Origin: Aestuariivivens sediminicola | GTDB taxonomy: Bacteria > Bacteroidota > Bacteroidia > Flavobacteriales > Flavobacteriaceae | DNA length: 64,000 nucleotides | Reading direction: 5' to 3' | NCBI RefSeq assembly: GCF_022662015.1 | Contig: NZ_JAKMCM010000003.1 | Location: forward strand, 434,001-498,000 | Part shown: piece by piece, positions 41,693 through 51,647 of the stretch | Position numbering within the stretch: the stretch's first letter is position 1 | Layout: each line of letters begins with the position of its first letter | The notes under the pieces: model-generated | What the model saw: the letters and a program-made list of their open reading frames with translations, nothing else | Told to the model about the DNA's origin: nothing | The model's database searches: none | Made by a program: the position numbers and the translations under genes

Positions 41693-42979
41693 ATGCAAAT
41701 AATAGATAACCCAAATAAGGACCTGTGGTCCGATATCCTGCGCAGACCGACACAGACCGTAAAAGATATCGAAGGGATTGTAAATACGGTTTTTCAAGAC
41801 GTACAGCAAAACGGAGATCGATCTGTAAGGAATTATACAAAGGAATTTGACGGTGTTTTGTTGCAAAATAATTTAGTGTCTTCAGAGGAAACTGAAGAAG
41901 CGACCGAAAAGGTATCGAAGGCATTAAAGACAGCCATCAAAACTGCAAAGCAGCATATTGAATTATTCCATGCTGCTCAAAAAACCTCGAGAATCGAAAT
42001 TGAAACATCTCATGGGGTCCGTTGCTGGCAGGAAAAAAGACCTATTGAACGTGTGGGATTGTATATCCCTGGGGGAACAGCACCCTTATTTTCAACTGTT
42101 TTGATGTTGGCCATTCCGGCCAAACTTGCAGGTTGTAAAGAGGTGATATTGTGTTCACCCCCGAATAAGGACGGGAAAATGGCCCCAGAAATTGTGTATG
42201 CAGCAGCACTTTGCGGTGTAAATCAGATTTTTAAAGTTGGAGGAATTCAGGCTATAGCCGCATTAACCTTTGGAACCGAAACGATACCTCAGGTATATAA
42301 GATTTTCGGACCTGGAAATCAATTTGTAACCGTCGCCAAACAATTGGCTACAACCTATGGTGTAGCTATAGATATGCCGGCAGGACCCAGTGAATTGTTG
42401 ATTGTCGCAGATGCATCTGCCAATGCAGCTTATATAGCTTCGGATTTATTGAGTCAAGCAGAGCACGGTACAGATAGCCAGGTAATTTTAGTGTCAACCA
42501 GTAAAAAATTATTAGATCAGGTATCTGAAGAAATAGATGTACAACTCCAAGCGCTACCGAGAAAGGTGATTGCTGAAAAATCGATTGCTAACTCTAAGTT
42601 GCTATTTCTTGAAAATGATGAAGTTGCGCTGGATTTGATAAACACATATGGTCCGGAACATTTTATCATCTGTGTTGAAAATGAAGATTTTTATGTACGA
42701 GGAATTAATAACGCAGGTTCTGTATTTATTGGTCAGTTTACTCCGGAAAGTGCCGGTGATTATGCTTCGGGTACGAATCATACACTACCCACCAACGGCT
42801 ATTGTAAAGCCTATTCCGGTGTGAACTTGGATAGCTTTTTTAAGAGCATGACCTTCCAGAAAATTACAAGTGAAGGACTTTTAAATATAGGAGAAACTAT
42901 TGAGCTAATGGCCGAGGCGGAAGGGCTTCAGGCCCATAAAAATGCGGTGAGTATACGTTTAAAGGATTTACAAAAGTAG
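41693..42979 (+). CDS. hisD: histidinol dehydrogenase
   Basis: 428 residues from ATG 41693 (MQIIDNPNKDLWSDIL); an upstream in-frame ATG at 41672 lies within hisG and is rejected. It oxidises histidinol to histidine in two NAD-dependent steps, zinc-dependent. Signature regions are ERVGLYIPGGTAPLFSTVLM, KVGGIQAIAALTFGTETIPQ, DMPAGPSELLIVAD and TPESAGDYASGTNHTLPT. The catalytic Glu and His are in TYGPEHFIICVEN. The start lies 1 bp after the hisG stop, so translation is coupled. Confidence 0.96.
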   Translation: MQIIDNPNKDLWSDILRRPTQTVKDIEGIVNTVFQDVQQNGDRSVRNYTKEFDGVLLQNNLVSSEETEEATEKVSKALKTAIKTAKQHIELFHAAQKTSRIEIETSHGVRCWQEKRPIERVGLYIPGGTAPLFSTVLMLAIPAKLAGCKEVILCSPPNKDGKMAPEIVYAAALCGVNQIFKVGGIQAIAALTFGTETIPQVYKIFGPGNQFVTVAKQLATTYGVAIDMPAGPSELLIVADASANAAYIASDLLSQAEHGTDSQVILVSTSKKLLDQVSEEIDVQLQALPRKVIAEKSIANSKLLFLENDEVALDLINTYGPEHFIICVENEDFYVRGINNAGSVFIGQFTPESAGDYASGTNHTLPTNGYCKAYSGVNLDSFFKSMTFQKITSEGLLNIGETIELMAEAEGLQAHKNAVSIRLKDLQK

Positions 42980-43044
42980 TCTGTTGTTAATAGTGATAAA
43001 ATAAAATTATAAAGTTGCCGGTTCTATAGCCTAAGTATAAAGAA

Positions 43045-44091
43045 ATGAATGTTTTAGAATTAATAAGACCGAATATATTGACACTTAAACCATATGCATC
43101 TGCGAGAGATGAGTTTCAAGGTACAAGTGACCCTATGGTATTTTTAGATGCTAACGAGAATCCATTTGACAATGGTGTGAATCGATACCCGGATCCCTTA
43201 CAGAAAAACCTGAAATCTGTATTATCTAAAATAAAGGGACTTTCGGAAGATCATATTTTGTTGGGTAATGGTAGTGATGAGGTCTTGGATTTAATTCTTC
43301 GTGTGTTTTGTGAGCCATATCAAGATAATATTATTACACTGCCACCTACCTATGGTATGTATAGTGTACTGGCCAATATAAATGCTGTGAACATTAAAGA
43401 GGTGCAGTTATCAGAGGACTTTCAACCAGAAGTTGAGGAAATTTTGAATCGCGCTGATGCTAAGAGCAAATTATTATTTTTATGTTCACCTAATAATCCA
43501 AGTGGGAATAGTTTTTCACAGGAATCGATTGAGGCATTATTAAAAAAATTCCCGGGTATAATAGTGATAGATGAGGCTTATATTGACTTTACCGAACATA
43601 CAAGTTGGATTGACAGATTACAGGAGTACCCTAATTTAATTGTAACGCAAACGCTTTCTAAAGCTTATGGAATGGCAGGTATTCGTTTAGGAATCTGTTA
43701 TGCTTCCCCAACCATTATTTCTGTTTTAACTCGGATTAAACCACCATATAATGTGAATGAGCTCACCCAGAAGCGTGCGATCGAGCAATTACAAAATATA
43801 AGGGTAATGCAAGGTCAGGTTCAATATATCCTGAAGGAAAGGGATGCATTGATTAAAGGATTGAAGAAAATTTCATTTGTATCAAAGGTTTACCCGACCG
43901 ATGCTAATTTTGTGCTGGTAAAAGTAGATGATGCCACAAAGCGTTACAATCAGTTGATAGAGAAAGGAATTGTGGTTCGAAACAGAACAACCCAGCCGGG
44001 TTGCAAAAACTGTCTTAGATTTACGGTGGGCATATCAGCAGAAAATAAAGCATTATTGGAAGCCTTGAATGATTTAAATGATGTTTTATAA
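43045..44091 (+). CDS. hisC: histidinol-phosphate aminotransferase
   Basis: 348 residues, a class I/II PLP aminotransferase. It transfers the amino group from glutamate to imidazole-acetol phosphate. The N-terminal LIRPNILTLKPYASAR and FLDANENPF are standard. LLGNGSDEVLDLILRVF is the PLP-phosphate region, LCSPNNPSGN and IVIDEAYIDF carry Asn and Asp contacts, and the PLP Lys is in TLSKAYGMAGIRLG. It is the third gene of the operon, 65 bp after hisD. Confidence 0.95.
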   Translation: MNVLELIRPNILTLKPYASARDEFQGTSDPMVFLDANENPFDNGVNRYPDPLQKNLKSVLSKIKGLSEDHILLGNGSDEVLDLILRVFCEPYQDNIITLPPTYGMYSVLANINAVNIKEVQLSEDFQPEVEEILNRADAKSKLLFLCSPNNPSGNSFSQESIEALLKKFPGIIVIDEAYIDFTEHTSWIDRLQEYPNLIVTQTLSKAYGMAGIRLGICYASPTIISVLTRIKPPYNVNELTQKRAIEQLQNIRVMQGQVQYILKERDALIKGLKKISFVSKVYPTDANFVLVKVDDATKRYNQLIEKGIVVRNRTTQPGCKNCLRFTVGISAENKALLEALNDLNDVL

Positions 44092-44201
44092 GAATAAACA
44101 TGGGATTGCACGAGTAGTATTGGAGTTAATAAACAGAATAATTAAAACAGTAAGCAATCATTGTTGATCTCAATGGAAAGTGAAATGTTAGAAATAAAGC
44201 C

Positions 44202-45347
44202 ATGAAAAAGAAGATATTATTCATCGATAGAGATGGTACATTGGTCATAGAACCTCCTGTAGACTATCAGCTAGACAGTCTGGAAAAACTGGAATATTAC
44301 CCTAAAGTATTTCAATATATGGCAAAAATTGCTCATGAATTGGACTTCGAGCTGGTTATGGTCACCAATCAGGATGGTCTTGGTACAGCATCATTTCCTG
44401 AAGATGCATTTTGGCCGATACAAAATAAAATTATTAATGCTTTTGCCAATGAAGGCGTTGAATTTTCTGCTGTTCACATCGATAGAACCTTTCCACATGA
44501 GAATGCCCCAACGCGTAAACCAAAAACGGGTTTATTGAAACAGTATTTCTCTGATGATTACGATTTAGAGAATTCATTCGTCCTGGGAGATCGAATTACC
44601 GATATGGAATTAGCTAAAAACTTAGGTGCAAAGGGAATTTATCTATCCGAAATTCAAGACATGGGCTTGGGGAGTGACGAAATTGAGTCGTCCAAACAAG
44701 AAATTTTAGATTGTATTGTATTGAACACAACCCAATGGAGCGAAATATATGAGTTTTTGAAATTGCAGGATCGTGTGGCTGAAATTACACGTAATACCAA
44801 TGAAACAAAAATTTATATAAAGTTGAACTTAGACGGATCGGGTCGCAATGAAATCCATACCGGGCTGTCTTTCTTTGACCATATGCTGGATCAGATAGGA
44901 CGCCATGGCGCTATGGACCTCACCATAAGGGTAGACGGCGATCTGGAAGTTGATGAGCATCATACCATTGAGGATACTATGATCGCCCTGGGTGAGGTTT
45001 TTCATAAGGCCTTAGGAAATAAACTTGGCATAGAACGTTATGGCTTTTGTCTTCCTATGGATGATTGTCTTGCTCAAGTGGCAGTCGACTTCGGAGGAAG
45101 AAACTGGCTGGAATGGGAGGCCGAATTCAAACGGGAGAAAATAGGAGATATGCCTACCGAAATGTTTTTTCATTTGTTCAAGTCCTTTACTGACGGGGCT
45201 AAGTGTAATTTAAATATTAAAGCTGAAGGTACCAACGAGCACCATAAAATTGAAGGTATATTTAAAGCCTTTGCAAAAGCCATGAAGATGGCGGTAAAAC
45301 GTGATGCCAATAAGATGTTTTTACCGAGTACAAAAGGGATGCTTTAA
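44202..45347 (+). CDS. hisB: bifunctional histidinol-phosphatase / imidazoleglycerol-phosphate dehydratase
   Basis: 381 residues. The N-terminal HAD phosphatase (about 1-165) has D9-x-D11 in [10 protein letters not shown], and VTNQDGLGT. The C-terminal dehydratase (about 195-381) has [27 protein letters not shown] and [11 protein letters not shown], which bind manganese. In the HAD domain the loop that in E. coli HisB holds structural zinc (C93, H95, C101, C103) reads [16 protein letters not shown] here, with none of these ligands. The phosphatase core is otherwise intact. It performs steps seven and nine of the pathway. Confidence 0.95.
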   Translation: MKKKILFIDRDGTLVIEPPVDYQLDSLEKLEYYPKVFQYMAKIAHELDFELVMVTNQDGLGTASFPEDAFWPIQNKIINAFANEGVEFSAVHIDRTFPHENAPTRKPKTGLLKQYFSDDYDLENSFVLGDRITDMELAKNLGAKGIYLSEIQDMGLGSDEIESSKQEILDCIVLNTTQWSEIYEFLKLQDRVAEITRNTNETKIYIKLNLDGSGRNEIHTGLSFFDHMLDQIGRHGAMDLTIRVDGDLEVDEHHTIEDTMIALGEVFHKALGNKLGIERYGFCLPMDDCLAQVAVDFGGRNWLEWEAEFKREKIGDMPTEMFFHLFKSFTDGAKCNLNIKAEGTNEHHKIEGIFKAFAKAMKMAVKRDANKMFLPSTKGML

Positions 45348-45422
45348 GATGAATTATGAAAATATAATTAAGGAATAGGCTAATTTTTTAAGCTGAATAT
45401 CAAAATCTTAATAAATCGAAAG

Positions 45423-46004
45423 TTGAAATTAGTTATAATAGATTATGGTGCCGGGAATATTAAAAGCATACAATTTGCTTTTAAACGATTAGGATGTGAG
45501 GCTGTATTGTCTAAAATCCCAGTTGAGATCAGAAGTGCAGATAAGATAATATTTCCAGGAGTTGGAGAAGCCAGTTCAGCCATGAAAATGTTAAAGGAAA
45601 ACCATTTGGACAGATTAATACCCACCCTCAAACAGCCGGTCCTGGGCATTTGCTTAGGTATGCAGTTGATGTGCCAACATACGGAAGAGGGTAATACAAA
45701 GGGTTTGGACATTTTTAAAACCGATGTAAAGCGATTTTCGAATTCTGTTAAAGTACCGCAAATGGGATGGAATATTATTAAAGATTTAAAATCAGATTTA
45801 TTTAAGGGTATTAAGGAAAAGGAATATATGTACCTGGTGCATAGTTATTACGCGGAACACTGTGCGGAAACTATTGCTACCACCGATTACGAAATAAATT
45901 ATGCCACGGCGTTGAAGCATGAAAATTTTTATGGTGTCCAATTTCATCCTGAAAAGAGCAGTGTTGCAGGCGAACAGATATTAAAGAATTTTTTAGAGTT
46001 ATAA
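45423..46004 (+). CDS. hisH: imidazole glycerol phosphate synthase, glutaminase subunit
   Basis: 193 residues of class I glutamine amidotransferase. The nucleophile Cys is in LGICLGMQLM, and the catalytic His and Glu in GVQFHPEKSS near the end. The N-terminal LVIIDYGAGNIKSI is typical of HisH. Start is TTG at 45423, as no ATG is near and the first strand is complete. It supplies ammonia to HisF, encoded two genes later. Confidence 0.95.
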   Translation: MKLVIIDYGAGNIKSIQFAFKRLGCEAVLSKIPVEIRSADKIIFPGVGEASSAMKMLKENHLDRLIPTLKQPVLGICLGMQLMCQHTEEGNTKGLDIFKTDVKRFSNSVKVPQMGWNIIKDLKSDLFKGIKEKEYMYLVHSYYAEHCAETIATTDYEINYATALKHENFYGVQFHPEKSSVAGEQILKNFLEL

Positions 46005-46056
46005 AAGTTTGGATTTTATAAGATTAATACCATAACTGTCTAAAAAGAAAAAGAAC

Positions 46057-46791
46057 ATGAGGATCATACCCGCCATAGATATTATTGAAGGAAAGTGCGT
46101 TCGTTTGACCAAAGGGGATTATGGCACAAAAAAAATATACAGTGAAAGCCCATTGGAAATTGCCAAGACTTTTGAAGGGTCAGGTATACAAAATTTGCAC
46201 TTGGTAGATTTAGATGGTGCAAAAGCACAGCATATTGTAAACTATAAAGTTTTGGAACAAATAGCTTCAAAAACCGCTTTAAAAATAGATTTTGGTGGGG
46301 GATTAAAAACCAATGAGGACTTACATATTGCTTTTAATTCGGGAGCAAGACAGGTTACCGGAGGAAGTATTGCCGTTAAGGATCCTGTAACATTTGAAGG
46401 ATGGATTTCAAAATATGGGTCAGCAAAAATAATATTGGGCGCAGATTCCGACAATGGTAAGGTAGCGATCAGCGGATGGACTGAGCAAAGTGAAAAGGAT
46501 CTTATGCCTTTTATTAAAGGGTATCAGAAAAAAGGCATACGATATGTAATTTGCACCGATATATCAAAAGATGGTATGTTGCAAGGTCCTTCAACAGATC
46601 TTTACAAAACTATTATTGCTGAATGTACCAATAGTAGCAGCGATCAATCCATTAAGCTCATTGCTTCAGGAGGGATTTCTTCAATAGATGAGATACCGCT
46701 TTTAAAGGAAATCGGCTGTGAGGGTGTTATTATTGGTAAGGCACTCTATGAGAATAAAATTAGTTTAAAGCAATTGGAAAAATTCATTTAA
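46057..46791 (+). CDS. hisA: phosphoribosylformimino-AICAR phosphate isomerase
   Basis: 244 residues of (beta-alpha)8 fold. It isomerises ProFAR to PRFAR. The catalytic Asp at position 8 lies in [20 protein letters not shown]; a second acid is expected in [23 protein letters not shown] and [10 protein letters not shown] are also typical, as is [11 protein letters not shown] near the C-terminus for phosphate binding. It lies 52 bp after hisH. Confidence 0.95.
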   Translation: MRIIPAIDIIEGKCVRLTKGDYGTKKIYSESPLEIAKTFEGSGIQNLHLVDLDGAKAQHIVNYKVLEQIASKTALKIDFGGGLKTNEDLHIAFNSGARQVTGGSIAVKDPVTFEGWISKYGSAKIILGADSDNGKVAISGWTEQSEKDLMPFIKGYQKKGIRYVICTDISKDGMLQGPSTDLYKTIIAECTNSSSDQSIKLIASGGISSIDEIPLLKEIGCEGVIIGKALYENKISLKQLEKFI

Positions 46792-46881
46792 TAGAGCAAG
46801 GATTCCATGTCGAGGGAAGTAGAAAGCGAATTACTATATGCATTAAATTGAATTTCATCATCTTAATTTTATGTTGAAACA

Positions 46882-47637
46882 ATGTTAACAAAACGAATCA
46901 TTCCATGCTTGGATATAAAAAACGGACGCACTGTAAAGGGTGTTAATTTCGTGGATTTACGTGATGCAGGCGACCCTGTAGTATTGGCAAAACAATATGC
47001 GGAACGTGGAGCAGACGAACTTGTTTTTTTGGATATATCGGCTACGTTGGAGGAGCGTGCAACTGTTTTGGATATGGTATTGCACGTAGCAGAACAGGTG
47101 AATATACCGTTTACTGTTGGAGGCGGTATTTCAAGTGTTGAGCATGTAGATGCCTTGTTGAAATGCGGGGCTGATAAGGTTTCCATCAACTCATCTGCAG
47201 TAAAACGACCCGAATTAATAAATGAATTGGCCGATAAATTTGGCAGTCAATGTGTTGTTGTTGCTATTGACGCAAAGCAAATTGCTGGTGAATGGAAAGT
47301 GCATTTAGCAGGTGGAAGCGTTCCTACCAATATTGATTTATATGAATGGGCGCATGAAGTGGAACAACGAGGAGCAGGGGAAATTTTATTTACTTCTATG
47401 GACCACGATGGAACGAAAAACGGTTTTGCCAACGTGGCCCTTGCCAAATTATCTAAAGCGCTGAATATTCCCATCATTGCCTCAGGAGGAGCGGGAAATG
47501 TTCAACATTTTATTGATACGTTCAAAGAAGGACTGGCTGATGCGGCATTGGCTGCGAGTGTATTTCATTTTGATGAAATACCTATTATTGAATTAAAAGA
47601 GGCCTTAAGACGGCATAATATAGAAGTAAGACTATAG
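46882..47637 (+). CDS. hisF: imidazole glycerol phosphate synthase, cyclase subunit
   Basis: 251 residues, (beta-alpha)8 fold. The catalytic Asp11 is in [19 protein letters not shown] and the second Asp in [11 protein letters not shown] near residue 130. The phosphate-binding loop [13 protein letters not shown] is intact, as are [13 protein letters not shown] and [15 protein letters not shown]. With HisH it produces imidazole glycerol phosphate and AICAR. Confidence 0.96.
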   Translation: MLTKRIIPCLDIKNGRTVKGVNFVDLRDAGDPVVLAKQYAERGADELVFLDISATLEERATVLDMVLHVAEQVNIPFTVGGGISSVEHVDALLKCGADKVSINSSAVKRPELINELADKFGSQCVVVAIDAKQIAGEWKVHLAGGSVPTNIDLYEWAHEVEQRGAGEILFTSMDHDGTKNGFANVALAKLSKALNIPIIASGGAGNVQHFIDTFKEGLADAALAASVFHFDEIPIIELKEALRRHNIEVRL

Positions 47638-47704
47638 TGGTTTAACCTGATTGCTAAAGAACAATCCTATTGAATTGGTGTTTCAGTTTTTAAATTAAGA
47701 TATT

Positions 47705-48298
47705 ATGACAATTAAATATGATGATAATGGATTAGTCCCGGCGATTATTCAGGATGCCGTGACCAAAAATGTGTTAATGTTGGGCTATATGAATGAAGCC
47801 GCTTATCAAAAAACAATAGAGACCAAAAAAGTGACATTTTTTAGTAGGAGTAAGCAACGCCTTTGGACCAAAGGGGAGGAGAGTGGGCATTTTTTAAACT
47901 TGGTCAATATAAAGAACGACTGTGATAATGACACCTTATTAGTTCAGGTAAACCCTGTGGGACCCACTTGTCACAAAGGGACAGATAATTGTTGGGGAGA
48001 GGAAAACACTTCATCATTTGGTTTTATTTCCACTTTAGAAACCATAATTTCGGAACGCATTGCTAATGAAAATACCGACACATCTTATGTCGCTAGTCTG
48101 TTTGCAAAGGGGATTAATAAAGTGGCTCAAAAAGTTGGAGAGGAAGCCGTTGAAACAGTAATAGAGGCCTTGGACAACAATGATGAGCAGTTTATTTATG
48201 AATCAGCCGATTTGTTGTTCCACTATCTTTTGCTATTGCAGGCCAAGGGTTTTTCTTTTAAGGACATTGAAGCAGAATTAAAGAGCAGACATAAATAA
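47705..48298 (+). CDS. hisIE: bifunctional phosphoribosyl-AMP cyclohydrolase / phosphoribosyl-ATP pyrophosphatase
   Basis: 197 residues. The N-terminal HisI part (about 1-105) contains VLMLGYMNEAAYQKTIET, FFSRSKQRLWTKGEESGH and the zinc and metal residues in NDCDNDTLLVQV and GPTCHKGTDNCW. The C-terminal HisE part (about 115-197) has the metal-binding E-rich helix QKVGEEAVETVIEA. The fusion provides steps two and three. It is the last gene of the operon. I found no terminator in the 100 bp behind it. Confidence 0.95.
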   Translation: MTIKYDDNGLVPAIIQDAVTKNVLMLGYMNEAAYQKTIETKKVTFFSRSKQRLWTKGEESGHFLNLVNIKNDCDNDTLLVQVNPVGPTCHKGTDNCWGEENTSSFGFISTLETIISERIANENTDTSYVASLFAKGINKVAQKVGEEAVETVIEALDNNDEQFIYESADLLFHYLLLLQAKGFSFKDIEAELKSRHK

Positions 48299-48399
48299 TT
48301 TTAAAAGCTGCAGAATCCTTATTTCTATTGGTTCAAAATGTAAGAATTAGAATTACAGTTGGTAAACGAAAGGACATTTGATAATTTAAAAATCTGATA

Positions 48400-49176
48400 T
48401 TGAAAAAATATTTTTACGTTATTTCTATCCAGTATTTGGGGTATCGTTTCCATGGTTGGCAGAAACAAGCGAATCTAAAGACGCTTCACTTAATGGTAGA
48501 CAGAACGCTGAATTATATTTTAGACGGAAAATCATTTAAAACATTATGTGCTGGGAGAACAGATGCCATGGTGTCTGCCGAACAAGCCGCTTTCGAATTG
48601 TTTCTTCAAGAACCAATTGAAGATCCCAACTCCTTTTTAGAACTTTTCAATTATAATTTACCGCAGGATATTCGCGCACTGGACATTCAAGAGGTGGATG
48701 AAAAGTTTAACATCATTCAGCATTCGAAAATTAAGGAATACCATTATTTATTTACCTATGGTGAAAAATGCCATCCCTTTTGTGCACCTATTATGACCAC
48801 CATTTTAGATGATCTGGACATCGATCTGATGAAACAGGGAGCAAAACGGTTTGAAGGCGAACATTACTTTAAATCCTATTGTTATAAACCTACAGATCAT
48901 GGCCTCTATACACGGGAGATTATGCTTTCTGAACTAAATGAAAATACGATTTACAAAGCGAATTATTTTCCCAAGAAAACGTTTTTATATCGCGTAAAAG
49001 GTAAAGGCTTTATGCGAAATCAAATACGGCTAATGATGGGTGCTTTGATAGATTTGGGTAAAGGTAAATTAACATTAGAAGATCTTGAAAAAAGTTTAAT
49101 GCCAGGAAATGACTTGAGAAGAGAGTACATCGCTCCTGCCTCAGGGCTCATCCTAAAACACATTGAATTCCTATAA
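48400..49176 (+). CDS. divergent TruA-family tRNA pseudouridine synthase
   Basis: 258 residues with the TruA fold. The catalytic Asp is retained in CAGRTDAMVSAEQA, but the usual GRTDAGVHA motif is altered to GRTDAMVSA. FHGWQKQ, the conserved KEYHYLF and the later GFMRNQIRLMMGALIDLGKG with the conserved Arg are also family signatures. Start is TTG at 48400. The altered active-site motif and the shortened N-terminal region suggest a paralogue with another target than TruA sites 38-40, or a subgroup of flavobacteria. It is about 100 bp behind hisIE, possibly in the same transcript. Confidence 0.82.
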   Translation: MKKYFYVISIQYLGYRFHGWQKQANLKTLHLMVDRTLNYILDGKSFKTLCAGRTDAMVSAEQAAFELFLQEPIEDPNSFLELFNYNLPQDIRALDIQEVDEKFNIIQHSKIKEYHYLFTYGEKCHPFCAPIMTTILDDLDIDLMKQGAKRFEGEHYFKSYCYKPTDHGLYTREIMLSELNENTIYKANYFPKKTFLYRVKGKGFMRNQIRLMMGALIDLGKGKLTLEDLEKSLMPGNDLRREYIAPASGLILKHIEFL

Positions 49177-49272
49177 AACACATTTTCTTTACATCGAAAT
49201 GCTAGGAAATACTAAAAGTCACGACTAAGTGTGTACTTTTTTTTAATTTAGAAACAACAAAGATTAAATCTC

Positions 49273-49950
49273 ATGAATATCACAGTTCCTAAAGCAGCTT
49301 TTGACTTTCTAAAAAGATTAGAAAATAACAATAATCGTGAATGGTTTAATGAAAATAAAAAGGAGTTTAAGACCATTGAGAAAGAAATAAAGGCAGTCTA
49401 CAATGCGGTAATGAATAACTTAAATAAACATGACAACATAGATAGACTTAAAATGTTTCGTATTTACAGGGATGTTCGTTTTTCAAAAAATAAAATGCCT
49501 TATAAAACCCATTTTGGTGGGTCTTTTCATAGAATAAAACCACAACTTAGAGGGGGATATTACCTCCATATTAAACCTCAAGATGAAAGTTTTATAGCTA
49601 CTGGATTTTGGGAGCCCGCTCCTGCTGATTTATTCCGCATTCGTAAGGAATTTGAAATGGATGATGGAGAAATCAGAAATATAATGCATCAGGAATCCTT
49701 TAAACGTATTTGGGGAGAACTAGTAGGCGATGAGGTCAAAACAGCTCCGAAAGGATTTAGCAGGGACCACAAGGCCATAGATTTAATTAAAAAGAAACAG
49801 TACATTTTTATTAAAAGATTTACCGACAAACAGGTTTTAAGTCCAAACTTTATTGATGAAGTAGATCAGGCATTTAAAGGAATTCGTCCCTATTTTGATT
49901 ATATGAGTGATGTACTAACAACAGATTTAAACGGTGTATCCGTAATCTAA
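49273..49950 (+). CDS. DUF2461-family protein
   Basis: 225 residues, soluble, without signal peptide. The opening AFDFLKRLENNNNREWFNEN, the middle MFRIYRDVRFSKNKMPYKTH and GYYLHIKPQDESFIATGFWE are those of the DUF2461 (TIGR02453) family, which occurs in many bacteria and fungi. No biochemical function is established that I know of. It sits alone between the TruA-like gene and a small minus-strand gene. Confidence 0.88.
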   Translation: MNITVPKAAFDFLKRLENNNNREWFNENKKEFKTIEKEIKAVYNAVMNNLNKHDNIDRLKMFRIYRDVRFSKNKMPYKTHFGGSFHRIKPQLRGGYYLHIKPQDESFIATGFWEPAPADLFRIRKEFEMDDGEIRNIMHQESFKRIWGELVGDEVKTAPKGFSRDHKAIDLIKKKQYIFIKRFTDKQVLSPNFIDEVDQAFKGIRPYFDYMSDVLTTDLNGVSVI

Positions 49951-50066
49951 TCGCGCCAAGGAACAGAACTATTTCAGGACTTCCAGTTTATTTTTAGATA
50001 ATCGATGATAGGCCTCTAGGACTATGAATGCATATTTAACGCCATTGCAAAAGGCAGCGCAATAGT

Positions 50067-50483
50067 TTAAACAGCGGTCAATAATTCCGGTTTTTCAAAG
50101 AGCTGTATGTTAGATAGTAATCGTTCCTTGACCAAATTCATCATCCTTTTGTTTAATGCACAAGAGTTTTCTATGTATAGGCTATATTCTTCCAAGGTAA
50201 ACTGTCCGATAACCATTCCCTTTAAAGAGTTTCTAAATTTCATATCCTTATGAATGGCATTTTCAATATAGTCCATCCTTTTTTGTAGTGTTAAACCATA
50301 AAATACAGATTTATGTTTTAAGATGTAATTTCTGAAAGCTGCAATTAACAAACCGTTTTGTAACTTTATTACCGGTCGCAATACCAGATTCTGAAAACGC
50401 TCCTCAATACTCATATTATCATTAATAGTGGCAGTTAAAATTTCGGGCCTCATTTGTTTTAAACTAAGGTCTCTTGTGTTCAT
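50067..50483 (-). CDS. conserved small cytoplasmic protein, function unknown
   Basis: 138 residues, mostly helical, without signal or membrane segment. Conserved-looking parts are EERFQNLVLRPVIKLQNGLL and FRNSLKGMVIGQFTLEEYSL. Flavobacterial homologues are sometimes labelled glyoxalase, but no vicinal-oxygen-chelate metal motif is visible, so I do not use the name. It stands alone on the minus strand with about 210 bp before the divergent DUF72 gene. Confidence 0.78.
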   Translation of the reverse strand: MNTRDLSLKQMRPEILTATINDNMSIEERFQNLVLRPVIKLQNGLLIAAFRNYILKHKSVFYGLTLQKRMDYIENAIHKDMKFRNSLKGMVIGQFTLEEYSLYIENSCALNKRMMNLVKERLLSNIQLFEKPELLTAV

Positions 50484-50692
50484 GATTCGGTGTTTTGATT
50501 AAAAATAGAGATTATTAAATCCGATAAACCTATTTAAAATTCTAATTATTAACCGGGTTATTAACAGGAACATTTTCTTTATTTTTCGACTAGAAAAGAT
50601 GACCTTTTATAGTGTTGGTTTGACGAATGTTACAGACATAGCATTCAAGTGAATCATTGTAATAAAAAAATAAAATTTTAATTAAAATTGAA

Positions 50693-51565
50693 ATGAAATT
50701 CGGCAAAGTAGATCATCCCGAACAGATTAGCCATACTTTACCTGAGGATCACCCCGGAACAGAAAGTGTGCTTCAAAGGTCAAATAAAAATGATGTACTT
50801 AAAATCTATGTAGGTCTTCCCAATTGGAACAGGACAAAGCTGAAGGGATTCTACCCGAGAGGAACAAAGGATGAACTGTCGTATTATGCTACTCAATTTA
50901 ATGCTATTGAGCTTAATGCTACATTTTATCGGATTTTCCCAGCGGAACAATTTTCGGATTGGTATGATAAAACGCCTGAAGACTTTAAGTTTTTTCCAAA
51001 GCTTTATCAAGAAGTTAGTCATTGGAAGCGATTAAAAGGTACAGGAGCTATTGTTGAACATTTCATCAATAATGCAGCAAATCTAAAGGAAAAGTTGGGA
51101 ACTGTATTTTTGCAGATGCCAGGTAATTTTACGCCCAGGGATTTTAATAGGGTTGTTAATTTTGTTGAAGAATGGCCCATAGACATACCATTGGCCATAG
51201 AATTCAGGCATTCAGATTGGTACAATAACAAGGAAATAGCGGAAGCATTATATCAATTGTTTGAACTTAATAGTGTTTCCAATGTGATTGTCGATACTGC
51301 TGGCAGACGCGATCTTCTGCATATGCGATTAACGAATACAACCACTTTTGTGAGATTTGTTGCTGCAAATCATGAAATAGATTACAAACGACTTGACGAA
51401 TGGGTCATCCGTTTAAATCAATGGAAATCGAAAGGAATAAAGGAAATAGATTTTTTTATCCATCAAAATATCAAAAAAGATGTTCCGTTGCTATCAGCTT
51501 ACCTTATTAAAAAAATGAATCACTATTTAGGGTGTAAATTAGAGGTGCCCGGCAATGATCAGTAA
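50693..51565 (+). CDS. DUF72-family protein (YecE-like)
   Basis: 290 residues, TIM-barrel-like, no signal peptide. Family signatures are IYVGLPNWN, FNAIELNATFYRIFPAEQFS and YDKTPEDFKFFPKL; further LGTVFLQMPGNFTPRDF, IDIPLAIEFRHSDWY, and NVIVDTAG. The strand-loop layout is that of DUF72/YecE, whose biochemical function is unknown. The N-terminal 35 residues are an extension before the domain. It stands in front of a secreted-protein pair, 82 bp away. Confidence 0.87.
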   Translation: MKFGKVDHPEQISHTLPEDHPGTESVLQRSNKNDVLKIYVGLPNWNRTKLKGFYPRGTKDELSYYATQFNAIELNATFYRIFPAEQFSDWYDKTPEDFKFFPKLYQEVSHWKRLKGTGAIVEHFINNAANLKEKLGTVFLQMPGNFTPRDFNRVVNFVEEWPIDIPLAIEFRHSDWYNNKEIAEALYQLFELNSVSNVIVDTAGRRDLLHMRLTNTTTFVRFVAANHEIDYKRLDEWVIRLNQWKSKGIKEIDFFIHQNIKKDVPLLSAYLIKKMNHYLGCKLEVPGNDQ

Positions 51566-51647
51566 GGTTTGATTGACGTTAAAGTATCGTTAATATGACA
51601 TGAACTGATGCAGTAAATAAATATATTTAGTTTCAAATCAATTTATT

